DNA from: JAFEBO01 sp050730655
GTDB lineage: Bacteria; Planctomycetota; Phycisphaerae; Phycisphaerales; UBA1924
Length of the DNA: 64,000 nucleotides
Assembly (NCBI GenBank): GCA_050730655.1
Contig: JBOHNL010000021.1
Span: 1 to 64,000 of the forward strand
Direction of reading: 5' to 3'
Shown: positions 16,350 through 25,526 of the stretch, piece after piece
Position numbering within the stretch: position 1 is the stretch's first letter
Layout: each line of letters begins with the position of its first letter
Program-made: the position numbers and the translations under genes
The notes under the pieces: model-generated
The model's database searches: none
What the model saw: the letters and a program-made list of their open reading frames with translations, nothing else
What the model was told of the DNA's origin: nothing

Positions 16350-17843
16350 TTACATCCAGCGGGCGACGACTACTTTGCTTTCGGTCCAGAATTTGGCGGC
16401 GTCTTCGCCGTTGGCGTGGAGGTCGCCGAAGAAGCTTTGCTTCCAACCGGCGAAGGGGAAGACGGCCATTGGGGCGGGGACGCCGACGTTGATGCCGACC
16501 ATGCCGACTTGCGCGTGGGTTTTGAAGCGGCGGGCGTTGTAGCCGCTGCTTGTGAAGATCACGCCCATGTTGCCGTAGCGGCTGCGATTGAGAGTTGCGA
16601 GCGCGGCATCGAGGGTTGCTTCGCGCACGATGCTGAGCACCGGGCCGAAGATTTCTTCGTCGACGATCTTCATGCCGGGGCGGACCTGATCGAAGATGGT
16701 TGGGCCGACGAAGCAACCTTTTTGCGGCATGCTTGCTTTGCGGCCGTCGAGGACGAGCTTCGCGCCGTCGGTTTCGCCGCTGGCGATGAAACCTTCGATG
16801 CGCTTCTTGCTGGCATCATCGATGACGGGGCCCATGCCGACGCCGGCTGTGTTGCCATCGGCGACTTTGATTTTTTCTGCCGCGGCTTTGAGTTTGGGGA
16901 TGAGCCACTCGCCCGCATCCCCCACTGCGATGCAGACGCTGCCGGCGAGACAGCGCTGGCCGCTGTTGCCGAATGCGCTGCCGACGATGCCTTCGACGGC
17001 GGCTTCCTGGTTTGCATCGGGCATGATGACCATGTAGTTCTTCGCGCCGCCCATGCACTGGGCGCGCTTGCCGGCGGCGGTTGCGGTCTGATAGACGTGC
17101 TGCGCGATTTTGGTTGAGCCGACGAAGCTGACGGCTTTCACATCTTCGTGCTTGATGAGGTGATCAACAACGGCGGGGCCGCCGGTGACGACATTCAAGA
17201 CGCCTGCGGGGAGGCCGGCTTCGTGCGCGAGTTCGACTTCGCGGAGCGCGCTGAGCGGGACTTTTTCGCTGGGCTTGAGGACGAAGGTGTTGCCGCAGGC
17301 GACGGCCATGGGCCACATCCAGAGCGGGACCATGACGGGGAAGTTGAACGGAGTGATGCCGACGCACACACCCAAGGGGACGCGATCGACGAAGGAGTCG
17401 ATACCGACGCCGCTCTTATCTTCGGTGCGGCAGAAGGAACTGCTGACGGCGATCTGCGGGAGGGTTTTGCCCATCATGAGTGTGGGCGCGGCGCAGGCGA
17501 ATTCGACGCAGTCGATGCCGCGGCGGACGTCGCCGCGTGCTTCGGCGAGGGTCTTGCCGTGTTCCTGCACGATGAGCGCGGCGAGTTCATCGAAATGTTG
17601 TTCGAGAACGACCTTGTACTTGAACATGAACTGGCAGCGATCGCCGACGGGCATCGCGGACCAGGCGGGGAAAGCTTCGTATGCGGCCTGCACGGCGGCT
17701 TCGGCGCTGCGCTTGGCATTGAGATCGACTTGTGCGATTGTTTCGCCGGTGGCGGGATTGATTACGGCGTGTGAAGCGGGTCCATCCGATTCGGTGGCCG
17801 TGCGCTTGCCGGCGATGAATTGGTCGACTTTGGGAGTGGACAT
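16350..17843 (-). CDS. mmsA: CoA-acylating methylmalonate-semialdehyde dehydrogenase
   Basis: 497 aa, the normal length. Family features are all present: I-N-P-A-T-G near the N-terminus, G-V-C-V-G-I-T-P-F-N-F-P-V-M-V-P-L-W-M, the catalytic segment G-N-S-G-Q-R-C-L-A-G with Cys near residue 297, and the C-terminal F-P-F-A-G-W-K-Q-S-F-F-G-D. MMSDH converts (methyl)malonate semialdehyde plus CoA and NAD to propionyl-CoA or acetyl-CoA plus CO2 in valine, beta-alanine and inositol breakdown. No other catabolic genes are adjacent. Confidence 0.9.
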   Translation of the reverse strand: MSTPKVDQFIAGKRTATESDGPASHAVINPATGETIAQVDLNAKRSAEAAVQAAYEAFPAWSAMPVGDRCQFMFKYKVVLEQHFDELAALIVQEHGKTLAEARGDVRRGIDCVEFACAAPTLMMGKTLPQIAVSSSFCRTEDKSGVGIDSFVDRVPLGVCVGITPFNFPVMVPLWMWPMAVACGNTFVLKPSEKVPLSALREVELAHEAGLPAGVLNVVTGGPAVVDHLIKHEDVKAVSFVGSTKIAQHVYQTATAAGKRAQCMGGAKNYMVIMPDANQEAAVEGIVGSAFGNSGQRCLAGSVCIAVGDAGEWLIPKLKAAAEKIKVADGNTAGVGMGPVIDDASKKRIEGFIASGETDGAKLVLDGRKASMPQKGCFVGPTIFDQVRPGMKIVDEEIFGPVLSIVREATLDAALATLNRSRYGNMGVIFTSSGYNARRFKTHAQVGMVGINVGVPAPMAVFPFAGWKQSFFGDLHANGEDAAKFWTESKVVVARWM

Positions 17844-17915
17844 GGGTGTTGGCTCCGGCGTGGGATGGGTTCGCGTCTTAACTGTCTGTGGGGGGAAGTT
17901 TAGGGCGGGGGGATA

Positions 17916-17943
17916 GGCACTTGGCACTAGGCACTTGGCACTA
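17916..17943. repeat. Two tandem copies of a 14-base unit
   Basis: GGCACTTGGCACTA is repeated exactly at 17916-17929 and 17930-17943, and each copy has its own internal GGCACT repeat. It lies in the 120-base gap between the dehydrogenase start and the amine oxidase stop. Confidence 0.7.
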
Positions 17944-17962
17944 GGAAAAGGAATCGGTGGCG

Positions 17963-19348
17963 CTATCGCGACGCTCTTTTGCCGGCGCGTCGGCCGCTGG
18001 CTAGTGCGCCGGCGACTGTTGCTGGATCGTCGGGGTCGAGGGCTTCGCCGGCGAAGAAGAGGGTGTTGGCGACTGGCTGGGCGAGGCGCGCGGGGGCGGA
18101 GGTTTGGCCTGCGAGCTGATAGCTGTATGCGCCGCGTGAGAGAGGATCGGCGCCCCAGTCGTAGCCGAGGGTGCGCTTGATGCGCTTGCCGAGAGATTGA
18201 GCGGAGCGGCCGAAGAGTTTTGAGAGCGAGCGGAGCGCGGCGGCTTGCACCTCGCTTGGTGGAAGAGATGAGAGCGCATCTGCGAAGGGGCCGCCGGCCC
18301 ATCCGGTGAGCCAGGCGGATCGGACGGGGCGCGTGGTCCACCATGTTGGAAAGGGAGCGCCGGGAACATGCAGGAACGCGGCGTCGGCGAGCTTTTCGGA
18401 TTCTTCCCAGAAGGGCGAGTCGAACTCGAGCAGAACTTTGACGACGTTTCCCATGCCGATCTGGCGCGCGTGTGCGAGCGCGGGAACATCTGGCTCGAAT
18501 TGCAGAGCGCCGGGACTTCCTTGCGGGAGCTGCAGAAGGCTGATCGGGAGCGTGATGATTGCGGCGCGGGCGCGATAGGTGTGCTTGTTGGTTTGCACGC
18601 GCACATCGGAGCGGCTCCAGCGGATGCGCTGGGCGGGTTCGTTCAGATGCAGCGTGAGGCGGCGCGGGTCGATCGAGTCGAGCAACTGCTGAAGGAGCGG
18701 GCCGTATCCGGCGGAGAGGCGAGACTGGCGGTTGTCGGCGAGATTTCCGATCGACTCCCACTCGTGGGCGAGGGAGCGGGCGCTGACGAGGTGCGTGTCG
18801 GCGGCATCGAAGCCTTGGACGAAATCTGCCGCGGCTTTGCGATCGGCGGCGGAGAAGCGCGAGCGGGCGAGATAGTCGGCGAAGGAGATGTCGCTGCCGC
18901 GGATTCGGGCGAGGCCGCTCATGACGCGCTCGAGTTGGGCGTCGAAGGCGTCGGTCTTGCGGAGGCGGCCACGGATCAATTCGTGGTTTTCAAAGGGGAC
19001 ATCGTGTGCCGCGGCGTGGAAGCGGCGGATGAGATTCCAGGTGGAGGCGGGTTGTCCGTGGACGAATTCCGCGCCGAGTTCGATGGGGATTGGAGAATCG
19101 GGGAGAGAGAGCGTGCGGACGCGGCCACCGATGCGGGGGCGTGCTTCGAGGAGGAGGACGCGTGAGCTGCCGCGGGAGACGGATTCGTCTGCCGCGGCTA
19201 TGCCGGCGGGGCCTGCGCCGATGATGATGAGGTCGAAGGGGGTGGGCAGAAGAGGGAGGGTACGGGAGGAGGGGAAAGGGAGTTGGTGCTGCGGACGGGA
19301 TGAAAACAGAAAGGCACACTGATCTCCTAAGGGTGAGATGAGTGGCAC
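17963..19348 (-). CDS. FAD-dependent amine oxidase family protein
   Basis: About 461 aa. Near residue 40 is the dinucleotide-binding motif I-I-G-A-G-P-A-G-I-A-A-A, followed by L-L-L-E-A-R-P-R-I-G-G-R, then G-A-E-F-V-H-G; the C-terminus has F-F-A-G-E-A-L, the second FAD contact of the flavin monoamine oxidase family (PF01593). Substrate unknown. The first ~37 residues before the flavin fold look non-conserved, so the true start may be further in. Confidence 0.8.
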   Translation of the reverse strand: MPLISPLGDQCAFLFSSRPQHQLPFPSSRTLPLLPTPFDLIIIGAGPAGIAAADESVSRGSSRVLLLEARPRIGGRVRTLSLPDSPIPIELGAEFVHGQPASTWNLIRRFHAAAHDVPFENHELIRGRLRKTDAFDAQLERVMSGLARIRGSDISFADYLARSRFSAADRKAAADFVQGFDAADTHLVSARSLAHEWESIGNLADNRQSRLSAGYGPLLQQLLDSIDPRRLTLHLNEPAQRIRWSRSDVRVQTNKHTYRARAAIITLPISLLQLPQGSPGALQFEPDVPALAHARQIGMGNVVKVLLEFDSPFWEESEKLADAAFLHVPGAPFPTWWTTRPVRSAWLTGWAGGPFADALSSLPPSEVQAAALRSLSKLFGRSAQSLGKRIKRTLGYDWGADPLSRGAYSYQLAGQTSAPARLAQPVANTLFFAGEALDPDDPATVAGALASGRRAGKRASR

Positions 19349-19524
19349 GTCGCATGGAGTGAATTCAAGCTGGCAGCGAGAAGCAGGTCAGCGCCTCCCG
19401 CCGCCTTTGGATTGCCTCATAGAAGCAAGATCAACAGCACCGTGCCGGGTTAATGCCATCTGCAGCATCTCCACATCGATTAGGAACTACTCTTGACGCA
19501 TCGTCCCGACTAGGTAGCAGGTTC

Positions 19525-22500
19525 ATGCCACACACAGACGTTCTAATAGTTACCGCTGCTAAAGGCGAAGATGAGGCCGTCCGGTCCGTCTTGGGCAATG
19601 CCATCGGCAAATGGAGCGCAATCGACCCCCCCCGTGGCTTTGACTATCCACTTTGGACTTGTAGCTTTAAGCGCGAAGGTCGCGCCCCCATGCGGTTTGT
19701 GCTCGCTCGTTCGCCTGATCAACGAGAACACGCGGCCGTATCAATTGCCGCTATTCTGGTTTCACATTTTCAGCCACGATGCCTTGCTATGTGTGGCGTC
19801 TGCGCCGGCCATCCGGACGAAGTCACGCTAGGAGACGTTATTGTCGCCGATCGCGTTTGGAAGTACGACGCGGGAGAACTCAAACGAAACGCAGGCGACC
19901 GGGACGCACATTGGCTTCCTGACATGGAGACCTATCAGCTGTATAAGCCGTGGAAGCTGGCTATCGAATCATTTGACTTCAAACTTCCGTTAGGCGCAGA
20001 CTGGCTTGCGGAACGTTCTGACGGTGGCGCCGGATGGAAAGTGCACATCGGTGGCATGGCGACAGGCGCGAATCTCGTTCGCGACCCATCGATTTGGAAT
20101 CGCCTTGTAACAACCCAGAATCGCAAAGTCCTAGGTATTGAAATGGAAGCTTCTGCCATTGGCTGGCTGAAGGAAGCACTGGACGTCCCGCGCCTGTTAA
20201 TTGCAAAAGGAGTTATGGACCATGCTGATCCCGCGAAGTCAGATAAGGCTCGCAGATTCGCGGCGCATGCGTCCGCTGAAGTTCTGATTCAGTTTCTACT
20301 GGCCACCTTGGACGGCAGTGTCGCCTCGCCGCAGTTCCCTGAACTACTTTCCTCAAATCAGGTTTCCCGACCGAAGCAAAACATCAATCCGGGCACGCTG
20401 CTAACCGCACGTTACGAAATTGTCCCATTTCAACGGGAAGGTCGCGAACAGGCCATAGACACTTTACAGGATTGGTGTGCAGAAGATTCGCCCCTTGGCG
20501 TACACGTTCAACTGATTACAGGTGATGGAGGCGCAGGGAAGACCCGATTACTTATTGAGCACGCAAAGCTTCTACGAGCTCGCGGATGGGAGGCCGGCTT
20601 CCTTCATGCCGACGCGAACGCCGTAACGGTGTACAAGCTACTCACCAGTGATCGCCCTCTGCTAGTTGTAATCGACTACGCCGAATCCCGATCGCAACTG
20701 CTCGCTTTGCTTAAAGCCTTCTCTGAATCCCAACCATTGACCATTCCGGTCAGGGTTGCCTTACTGGCACGGGAAAGAGCGGACTGGTGGGCGGCGCTCA
20801 GCCACGTTGACAGTTCGGTACATGACTTGCTCGCCAGCGCGCACTACCTAGCTGTACCAGCGCTCACAGCTCGAGATAGCGTACGTGATAAATTATTTCG
20901 GCTCGCTGCTACTTGTTTTGCAACCGCGCTTCACAAATCAGCTCCAACTACAATCCCCGACCTCAGTGACGATCGCTTCGGACGCCCGCTCTATGTGCAC
21001 ATGGCTGCACTCGCATCCCTCCAAAGCTTATCAGCGCAAGCAGATACACTTCTAGATACTATCGTTTCGCACGAAACACACTTCTGGCTAATGCACTTGG
21101 GTGAACAAGCTGGCACTTCTTTGATTGAGAAGGAGGATTTTTCAAAGCGCGCATCTCGCCTGGTGGCCGCTTTAACTCTGCGAGGCGGAGCACAAACGTT
21201 AAATGCGCTGACATTGTTGTCAACGCGCATTGAAGGCCCAAGCCAAAAGTTCTTCCCTCACTTTTTGCACACGCTTTATCCACCCGACGTTGAACAAGCT
21301 GAACAATATGTTGGCGTACTCGAGCCAGATCTGTTGGGCGAACGGCTAATCGCTCGCGTGGGACACGACAACACAACGGCGTCCAACTTCTTTGAGTCCG
21401 TCTTCGAGGATGGCGATGACTCTGCAATTATTCACGGACTTTGGACTCTTGGCCGCATTTCGACACGAGACGAGATTGCGACCAAGTGGATACGCGACGT
21501 CATATCGCCAAATCTTGAAAACCGCGCGATCCCTGCGCTCTTCGCTGCGTTGGCGCTTGGTCGAGAAACTGCCGTCGCGCGAATTGGAACGGCATTATCT
21601 CAGTTGCTGGAAAGCAAGGGCGGCTCGGAGAAGCTCGCCCAGCAAATAAAATCTGCAGTCATACAATATGATTCGGTTTCTCTTGCGCGCGTGCGCGCGT
21701 GGGCCGCACGAAAAGTCTCCCTATCGATCGCTCCGGCCGAAGACGAGTCCGCACTTGAAAAGCACGCTTCAGAGCTGAGCGCAGATGCGATTTGGCTGCA
21801 GCGTGCCGGCGATCCAGAGAGAGCGCTCGCACTTGCCCAAGCAGCTGTTGGTATTCGTCGACGCCTGCGGCAAGCGGACCCCGCATCGCACAGCTTGAAT
21901 TTAGCGATTAGCCTGAACAATCTAGGCAATGATCTGCGCGAACTTGGAAAGCGATCTGCAAGTTTTACAGCCATAACTGAGGCGGTGGAGCTTCATCGGC
22001 GACTCGCACGCGGGGGGCAACATCCTTCGCCAGCCGATTTTGCAATGAGTTTGAGTAATTTTGGCAATAGTCTTGGAACTATGAATGCACCAGCGAAAGC
22101 CCTGCAACCTACTCGCGAGGCCGTGAAAATATTCCGCAAACTTGCTCGTCAAAACCCGGAAAGATATTCTGTCGAGCTGGCGGGCAGTCTAAACAATCTC
22201 GGAAGTCAGCTTTTTTATCTTAAAAACTATCCTCGCGCCATGTCCATTTTTCGTGTATCGATGAATATCAGACGCCAGTTGGCATTCGCTCATCCCGATG
22301 CGCACGAGCCAGAATATGCGATGAGTCTTAGTAATTACGGATCGCTACTAAAGAAAATGGACAAAGGCGATGCGGCATTTCCATTTTTAGATGAGTCAGT
22401 AGCAATATTTCGCAAATTGAACTCTACAAATCCGGACAAGTACCGAAGGTACCTTGCAGGAACTTTGTATTTGCTGTCTATGGCACTAGATGCACCATCT

Positions 22501-22725
22501 CAATTAGCCGATTCACTGTCCGTCGCCAGCGAATCGCTGTCGTTACACATGCTTCTGTACGATTCCTATCCTGACGCATACTTTTCAGAATTTATGCAAT
22601 CTGCTTCTCGATATAAATATTTATTTGAACAGCTTAAACCGGGCAGTCCTCGTAGCGATCTTTTAATTCAAGCCGAGAAGCTTTTTCAACGACACGCGAT
22701 TAAACCGGGGGTGGAGTTTATTTGA
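19525..22725 (+). CDS. PNP-STAND-TPR protein, probable NLR-like antiphage sensor
   Basis: 1066 aa, three parts. Residues 1-~265: a PNP/nucleosidase domain with G-V-C-A-G-H-P ... L-G-D-V-I-V-A-D, G-M-A-T-G-A-N, G-I-E-M-E-A-S-A and K-G-V-M-D-H-A-D-P ... K, the expected ribose/base-binding and catalytic positions. Around 330-480: a STAND P-loop NTPase with Walker A G-D-G-G-A-G-K-T (333-340) and Walker B L-V-V-I-D-Y-A-E-S (~379-388). About 780-1000: TPR-like repeats (S-L-N-N-L-G, S-L-S-N-F-G, S-L-N-N-L-G, S-L-S-N-Y-G, ~48 residues apart). In known defence systems such effectors destroy (d)ATP or other nucleotides after phage sensing. The 3' part is AT-richer than its surroundings, suggesting transfer. 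Start 19525 begins at the PNP fold (19453 is also in frame). Confidence 0.85.
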   Translation: MPHTDVLIVTAAKGEDEAVRSVLGNAIGKWSAIDPPRGFDYPLWTCSFKREGRAPMRFVLARSPDQREHAAVSIAAILVSHFQPRCLAMCGVCAGHPDEVTLGDVIVADRVWKYDAGELKRNAGDRDAHWLPDMETYQLYKPWKLAIESFDFKLPLGADWLAERSDGGAGWKVHIGGMATGANLVRDPSIWNRLVTTQNRKVLGIEMEASAIGWLKEALDVPRLLIAKGVMDHADPAKSDKARRFAAHASAEVLIQFLLATLDGSVASPQFPELLSSNQVSRPKQNINPGTLLTARYEIVPFQREGREQAIDTLQDWCAEDSPLGVHVQLITGDGGAGKTRLLIEHAKLLRARGWEAGFLHADANAVTVYKLLTSDRPLLVVIDYAESRSQLLALLKAFSESQPLTIPVRVALLARERADWWAALSHVDSSVHDLLASAHYLAVPALTARDSVRDKLFRLAATCFATALHKSAPTTIPDLSDDRFGRPLYVHMAALASLQSLSAQADTLLDTIVSHETHFWLMHLGEQAGTSLIEKEDFSKRASRLVAALTLRGGAQTLNALTLLSTRIEGPSQKFFPHFLHTLYPPDVEQAEQYVGVLEPDLLGERLIARVGHDNTTASNFFESVFEDGDDSAIIHGLWTLGRISTRDEIATKWIRDVISPNLENRAIPALFAALALGRETAVARIGTALSQLLESKGGSEKLAQQIKSAVIQYDSVSLARVRAWAARKVSLSIAPAEDESALEKHASELSADAIWLQRAGDPERALALAQAAVGIRRRLRQADPASHSLNLAISLNNLGNDLRELGKRSASFTAITEAVELHRRLARGGQHPSPADFAMSLSNFGNSLGTMNAPAKALQPTREAVKIFRKLARQNPERYSVELAGSLNNLGSQLFYLKNYPRAMSIFRVSMNIRRQLAFAHPDAHEPEYAMSLSNYGSLLKKMDKGDAAFPFLDESVAIFRKLNSTNPDKYRRYLAGTLYLLSMALDAPSQLADSLSVASESLSLHMLLYDSYPDAYFSEFMQSASRYKYLFEQLKPGSPRSDLLIQAEKLFQRHAIKPGVEFI

Positions 22726-22751
22726 TCCTGGTCGCTGTGCCCTTGCCTGCA

Positions 22752-22904
22752 TCAAAGTCCACACTTCCATTCAGCCAATCCCGCCGCGATCGACGAGACC
22801 AGATACAGCCTGCTCCCCCGAGTCGTCGCCAGCGTCGGGCTCTTCCCGCTTGTCTTCTCCAGCTCAAACTCGTTCGGCGAAACGATGTTGACCGAGGGTG
22901 CCAT
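22752..22904 (-). CDS. Possible small ORF or frameshifted tail of the AlbA_2 gene
   Basis: A 50-aa frame (begins MAPSVNIVSPNEFELEKTSG) directly downstream of the AlbA_2 protein and continuous, in another frame, with sequence overlapping its end. It could be a separate small protein or the original C-terminus of the AlbA_2 protein displaced by a frameshift near 22946-23000. Neither is proven. Confidence 0.3.
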   Translation of the reverse strand: MAPSVNIVSPNEFELEKTSGKSPTLATTRGSRLYLVSSIAAGLAEWKCGL

Positions 22905-22945
22905 TTGCCAGCGTGTGACGGATTGCCGGGCGAGCAGGCCATTTG

Positions 22946-23878
22946 TCAGGCGGCGGTTGCGAGTTTGCAGCGTTGTCGCGTCTTGTCCAAGAAATTCGGG
23001 TCTGCTTCGATCCTGCCGACTATCCAATCCGCAAAGCCCTCGGAGTAGTGCCGCGATGAATGCGGTGGCAGATAGAGGAATCCCTTGGACTCGATTTCGG
23101 TGGCGTACACCTTGCGGATGCAAGCGATGTCGTGTCCGTTCACGCGATGGCCGGGCAATCTTGTGGCGAGACGTTGCACCAGTTCCTTCTGCCGATGCGG
23201 ATGCGTGCGAAACCTGTCCACTATGACCGCGCCGGGAGCGTCTGGATCGTCCGTAACCCGAACTCTTTGCTCTGGAGCTGAACCGGTTACGACGGATCCC
23301 GGCGCGAGAACCTGAATCGTGTGCCCGGGCGGGACCACGGCGAATCTCCCGATCTCTGCGGCAAAGACTTGTCGCGCTGAGCTCCGGATCTTCTCTGCGC
23401 ACAATTCCATGTCTCCGGCGTCGGCGGGTACCGACGATGCTCCACGGCGGACGTATATCTGCCCCTTGTGGAATAACTTTTCGGGCTTGCCTTGGCCGAC
23501 GTGGAGATCGCCGTCCTTTGCAAACGGAACCGGAACCGCAGCACCCGGGATAATCCACCCGGGGAAGCTGCATCCGCCACGCTCGAATTCATCGCGGATG
23601 ATGCCCGCAAGCGGACGACCGGTAAAGGCTCGAACTTTGTCGGAGAGAACAATCGGGTCGATCGCCCGCGTCGCGGCGATATCAATGCCGAGAGGCTCGC
23701 CGTGCGAATCGAGCCCGAAGACAATGGTGCCGCCGCCGGAATTGTGCATGGCGACAATACTTCGGATCAACTGCAATTCGCAGCGTTTGTCCGCGAAGTC
23801 GGCATGGGACTTGAATTCAATGGTCGCGTGCTCGCAGCGAATCGTTGCTATCTCGTTCTTCAGTGCAGCCGTATCCAT
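22946..23878 (-). CDS. AlbA_2 / Schlafen-type putative DNA- or RNA-binding protein
   Basis: 310 aa. Residues ~15-65 hold the AlbA_2 (PF04326, divergent AAA_4) core: I-E-F-K-S ... L-I-R-S-I-V-A-M-H-N-S-G-G-G-T-I-V-F-G-L-D-S-H-G-E-P-L-G. The region I-Y-V-R-R-G-A-S-S-V-P-A (~140) is the second conserved element. The C-terminal ~110 residues look like a separate helical/winged domain. Such proteins are associated with transcription control or defence nucleases. It is convergent to the STAND gene, so it is not in its operon. Confidence 0.8.
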   Translation of the reverse strand: MDTAALKNEIATIRCEHATIEFKSHADFADKRCELQLIRSIVAMHNSGGGTIVFGLDSHGEPLGIDIAATRAIDPIVLSDKVRAFTGRPLAGIIRDEFERGGCSFPGWIIPGAAVPVPFAKDGDLHVGQGKPEKLFHKGQIYVRRGASSVPADAGDMELCAEKIRSSARQVFAAEIGRFAVVPPGHTIQVLAPGSVVTGSAPEQRVRVTDDPDAPGAVIVDRFRTHPHRQKELVQRLATRLPGHRVNGHDIACIRKVYATEIESKGFLYLPPHSSRHYSEGFADWIVGRIEADPNFLDKTRQRCKLATAA

Positions 23879-24054
23879 GGCTAGCCCCTTGTCCTACCCC
23901 CGGTGAACTCAGGATAGACAGCCGATTGACCTAGGTTGGAAAATCGAGGTACGCGCACAATCTCTGGGTGCAAAGAGACTTGGTTTGTGCCGCTGACGCG
24001 GCAGGGATGCTCGAAGGGGATTTTTTGGGGGAGGGGATTGGTGGTGGCGCTCTT

Positions 24055-24110
24055 CCGGGGGTGCCGCTTCGCGGCGACCCCCGGCTATTTTCGGTCAGTC
24101 CTTCGGACTG
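24055..24110. repeat. Two adjacent UUCG-type hairpins
   Basis: A long near-perfect stem (24055-24067 with 24071-24084, one bulge) and a 6-bp stem (24096-24101 with 24105-24110) both close on C-UUCG-G tetraloops. They lie right after the stop of the NERD gene (minus strand). No T-run follows. The rest of 23879-24133 shows no gene. Confidence 0.6.
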
Positions 24111-24133
24111 GGAGGCAGCAGGAGTGGAGTGGT

Positions 24134-24826
24134 TTAGCCCTTTGAATTGACCAGGAACTCCTTCACCCTCCCCCGCTCTTCCTCTGTCATCGACCAGTTT
24201 CCATCATCCGTTTCTTCGTTCGCGACCGACGCGCGAAGCAGGCCGACGATGCCGCCGAATTTCTGGTGGCGATCGACGCGGATGCGCACGCAGTCTGCGA
24301 TCTGCTCGGCCTTCATCACTTCTCGAAAGGAATCTGGTGGGTCGCGGGTGATGCGGCCGGAATCGGAGATCGCGACGAAGCATTCGATGGGACAGGCGCC
24401 GAAGCCGCCTTGGAGCAATCCGAAGATGACCTTGCCGCGGAGTTTGGTGCGGTTGGCTTGAAGCAGTTTGCGGAGCGCATCGGACTGGCGCTTCGCCTGC
24501 TCGACGGGCGACGACATGCCGAGGACTTTTCCGGCCCAGGTGCGGGACCATTCGCCCCGCTTGTTGACGCGGACTTCATCGTGGACGCTTTTGGATTCAA
24601 TGATCGCCATGCCGTGGCAGTGGATGAGGAGGGCGTCCATCTGGACGGCGTCACGCCTTGATCCGGTTGCGTGATCGAGCGGGATGCGGAGGCCGAAGAA
24701 GAGATCGACACGGGGGTCATCGCCGAACTTGCGGGCTAGATAGTGCGCGAGCTGGCGCTCGGCGTTGATGCCGGCTTGTTCGAGATGGTCGCGGGATTGC
24801 CGGTCTTGGAAGGGGAGGGCGATCAT
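24134..24826 (-). CDS. NERD (nuclease-related) domain protein
   Basis: 230 aa. Residues ~15-125 match the NERD domain (PF08378): G-I-N-A-E-R-Q-L, Q-M-D-A-L-L-I-H-C-H-G-M-A-I-I-E-S-K-S-V (the D...ExK metal site of PD-(D/E)xK nucleases) and G-E-W-S-R-T-W. The C-terminal ~100 residues are unassigned. NERD proteins are thought to be nucleases, often on plasmids or in defence regions. Start 24826 is the first Met before the domain. Confidence 0.82.
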   Translation of the reverse strand: MIALPFQDRQSRDHLEQAGINAERQLAHYLARKFGDDPRVDLFFGLRIPLDHATGSRRDAVQMDALLIHCHGMAIIESKSVHDEVRVNKRGEWSRTWAGKVLGMSSPVEQAKRQSDALRKLLQANRTKLRGKVIFGLLQGGFGACPIECFVAISDSGRITRDPPDSFREVMKAEQIADCVRIRVDRHQKFGGIVGLLRASVANEETDDGNWSMTEEERGRVKEFLVNSKG

Positions 24827-24984
24827 GGGGCTTGGGAGAATACAAAAGGGGGGACGGCATGGTTTGTGCCGCTGCCCGGGGCGTGAAAAGGAAAAGCAGA
24901 TGTTGGATTGTGTCTGCTCCCCCACTCCTCGCAGACAAGGGGTTGAGGAAGGGGATTGTTTTGATTCGAACGTGCTCGGGACGC

Positions 24985-25070
24985 GCGCCCGTTTCACGGG
25001 CGTGGTGGTGATGGCGAGGGTGGGCCAGATGTTGCACATCTGGCAACGTCCGGGGGCCCATTTCATGGGC
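24985..25070. repeat. Cluster of three perfect palindromes
   Basis: GCCCGT-TTC-ACGGGC at 24987-25001, a 9-bp stem with TGC loop at 25024-25044 (copy 2 of the element at position 1), and GCCCAT-TTC-ATGGGC at 25056-25070. The first and third share loop and frame and differ by a paired change. Confidence 0.65.
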
Positions 25071-25219
25071 GGGGGGAGAAGAGAGTTGCGATGTTGGAGA
25101 TTGCGCAGGGCAGAGGATGAAGATGCGGTGCGTGGCGCGGAGCGGGGATTGATCTGACGGGCGCGGCTTGGGGCATGTCAGTCGGCGACTGTTGCGGGAG
25201 ATGCACGCTCCCTTCCCCC

Positions 25220-25261
25220 ACCTTCCCCAACCTTCCCCAACCCCTTCCCTCGGGGAAGGGG
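25220..25261. repeat. Decamer tandem repeat followed by a perfect hairpin
   Basis: ACCTTCCCCA occurs at 25220-25229 and 25230-25239, then a perfect 9-bp stem (25241-25249 with 25253-25261, TCG loop). The purine/pyrimidine bias is extreme. Confidence 0.65.
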
Positions 25262-25526
25262 CTTCTGCGAATGTGGGTTGGCTGATGAGGTGATGGAAGA
25301 ACGCGTGGGGCGGCGTGAACGAATTGGTTGTGATGTCAAACCGTGCGGCAACTGGACGAGGAGTGGGCAAAACACGCAATTCTTGCCGGAATGGCGGGGA
25401 ATTGGGGCGGTTCTTGTGTGGGAGGGGGGAGGTGCCGATCAATATACTTTGAGAGGCGAATTCTCCATTCTGGGGCCGCGGACGCGGTGTGATTTGGCCC
25501 GGCAGCTGCCGCGGAACGACGAACTT

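Larger units (their letters stand above)
24827..25526. other. 700-base gene-free region with multiple hairpins
   Basis: Holds three spaced palindromes (24987-25001, 25024-25044, 25056-25070) and a C-rich tandem repeat ending in a hairpin (25220-25261). The promoter of the chemosensory operon must lie in its last part; TATACT at 25443-25448 could be a -10 but has no good -35. No convincing gene is seen. Confidence 0.5.

Noticed and set aside
16350..17117. Plus-strand frame opposite the dehydrogenase
   Set aside because: Shadow; protein-like only because of mirrored codon bias.
17844..18761. N-terminal extension of the dehydrogenase frame
   Set aside because: Arg/Pro-rich shadow of the amine oxidase gene; the enzyme starts at 17843.
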